DNA of 5,980 nucleotides from an uncultured Chlamydiae bacterium (GTDB taxonomy: Bacteria; Chlamydiota; Chlamydiia; Chlamydiales; CALBHK01), in assembly GCA_937894565.1 (NCBI GenBank), contig CALBHK010000428.1, forward strand, positions 1 to 5,980, given 5' to 3'. Below are positions 5,695-5,980 of this stretch, in pieces. Made by a program: the position numbers and the translations under genes. How positions within the stretch are numbered: position 1 is the first letter of the stretch; every line of letters starts with the position of its first letter. The notes under the pieces are model-generated. The model did not search any database, was not told the DNA's origin, and was given only the letters and a program-made list of their open reading frames with translations.

Positions 5695-5723
5695 TTGTTA
5701 TAAACAGCCAGATCTTGTATATA
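5695..5723 (+). promoter_or_regulatory. Candidate promoter for the exported protein gene
   Basis: TTGTTA (5695-5700) and TATATA (5718-5723) are separated by 17 bases, about 50 bases upstream of ATG 5773. A TATAAA offset by two bases is also available as the -10. Confidence 0.45.
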
Positions 5724-5772
5724 AAGATTTTAGAGGCATGATAGATCTTAATTTTTTAACACATGAGGAATA

Positions 5773-5980
5773 ATGGACAAGACACTTTCGGTTTTTCTAA
5801 TAGCAACTTCTCTAATATTTACTTGCGATCATGCATCCGCAAATGAATCTAAGGAGTTTATTACTGAATCAGACGATCAAAGCACACGGAGCCGCAGATC
5901 TGATAAGGATAGTGACGATTCAAAAGAATCTCGCAAGGAACAAACCAAAGGATACATCAAACAGAAACTTGAGGAAAGAA
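5773..5980 (+). CDS. Exported charged protein of unknown function (5' part)
   Basis: ATG 5773 is preceded by GAGGAA at a good distance, and the frame stays open for 69 codons to the window edge. The N-terminus is a signal peptide: MDK, then a hydrophobic stretch (LSVFLIATSLIF), then a cleavage motif ASA before Asn-24. Cys-18 lies in IFTC, which is not a standard lipobox because of the Thr at -1, so SPase I cleavage is more likely than lipidation. The mature part is very hydrophilic, rich in Ser, Asp, Glu, Arg and Lys (for example STRSRRSDKDSDDSKESRKE), probably disordered, then becomes helix-like (GYIKQKLEER). I do not recognise the family; it may be a periplasmic or outer-membrane-associated protein with a domain beyond the window. 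Confidence 0.75.
   Translation, partial: MDKTLSVFLIATSLIFTCDHASANESKEFITESDDQSTRSRRSDKDSDDSKESRKEQTKGYIKQKLEER

Overview
The window is AT-rich bacterial DNA with short spacers, Shine-Dalgarno-preceded starts and a mixture of intact genes, gene remnants and a toxin-antitoxin pair. This is the look of an accessory or decaying region in a Gram-negative genome. The AT bias, MscS-type channel, exported protein and gene debris would fit a host-associated lineage such as environmental chlamydiae or Legionellales, but no marker fixes the taxon, so this is a guess.

Layout. (1) 13-1660, minus strand: a small DUF6176-like gene with its own promoter is followed after 4 bases by a gene for a thiazole/oxazole-modified microcin (TOMM) cyclodehydratase. 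It reads as one C-D fusion protein (leader-binding ThiF-like half plus YcaO half) cut by an in-frame TGA at 559-561. The YcaO half also stops early, at 13, so the gene looks inactivated. No precursor peptide is visible. (2) 1661-2074: intergenic region with three copies of an ACCAAATCA half-site, two of them forming a 12-bp palindrome, in front of (3) 2075-3215, plus strand: a two-gene toxin-antitoxin operon with an HTH-Panacea (DUF4065) antitoxin and a RelE/ParE-like toxin overlapping by 20 bases. (4) 3231-3561: a 31-codon remnant of a metallophosphoesterase runs directly into, and overlaps, a small CxC/CxxC zinc-type protein, which suggests an old recombination junction. (5) 3620-4432, minus strand: an MscS-family mechanosensitive channel.

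(6) 4433-5101 has no intact gene. It holds a 242-bp palindromic element with 28-bp perfect terminal inverted repeats ending in TTAA (MITE-like), flanked on each side by coding-like debris. (7) 5102-5572, minus strand: a Nudix hydrolase. (8) 5573-5772: divergent promoter region, then (9) 5773 to the right edge, plus strand: the start of an exported, highly charged protein of unknown function.

Functionally the genes do not form one pathway. The most noteworthy items are the stop-interrupted RiPP cyclodehydratase with its DUF6176 partner, the Panacea toxin-antitoxin operon with a candidate operator array, and the palindromic element sitting in gene debris.
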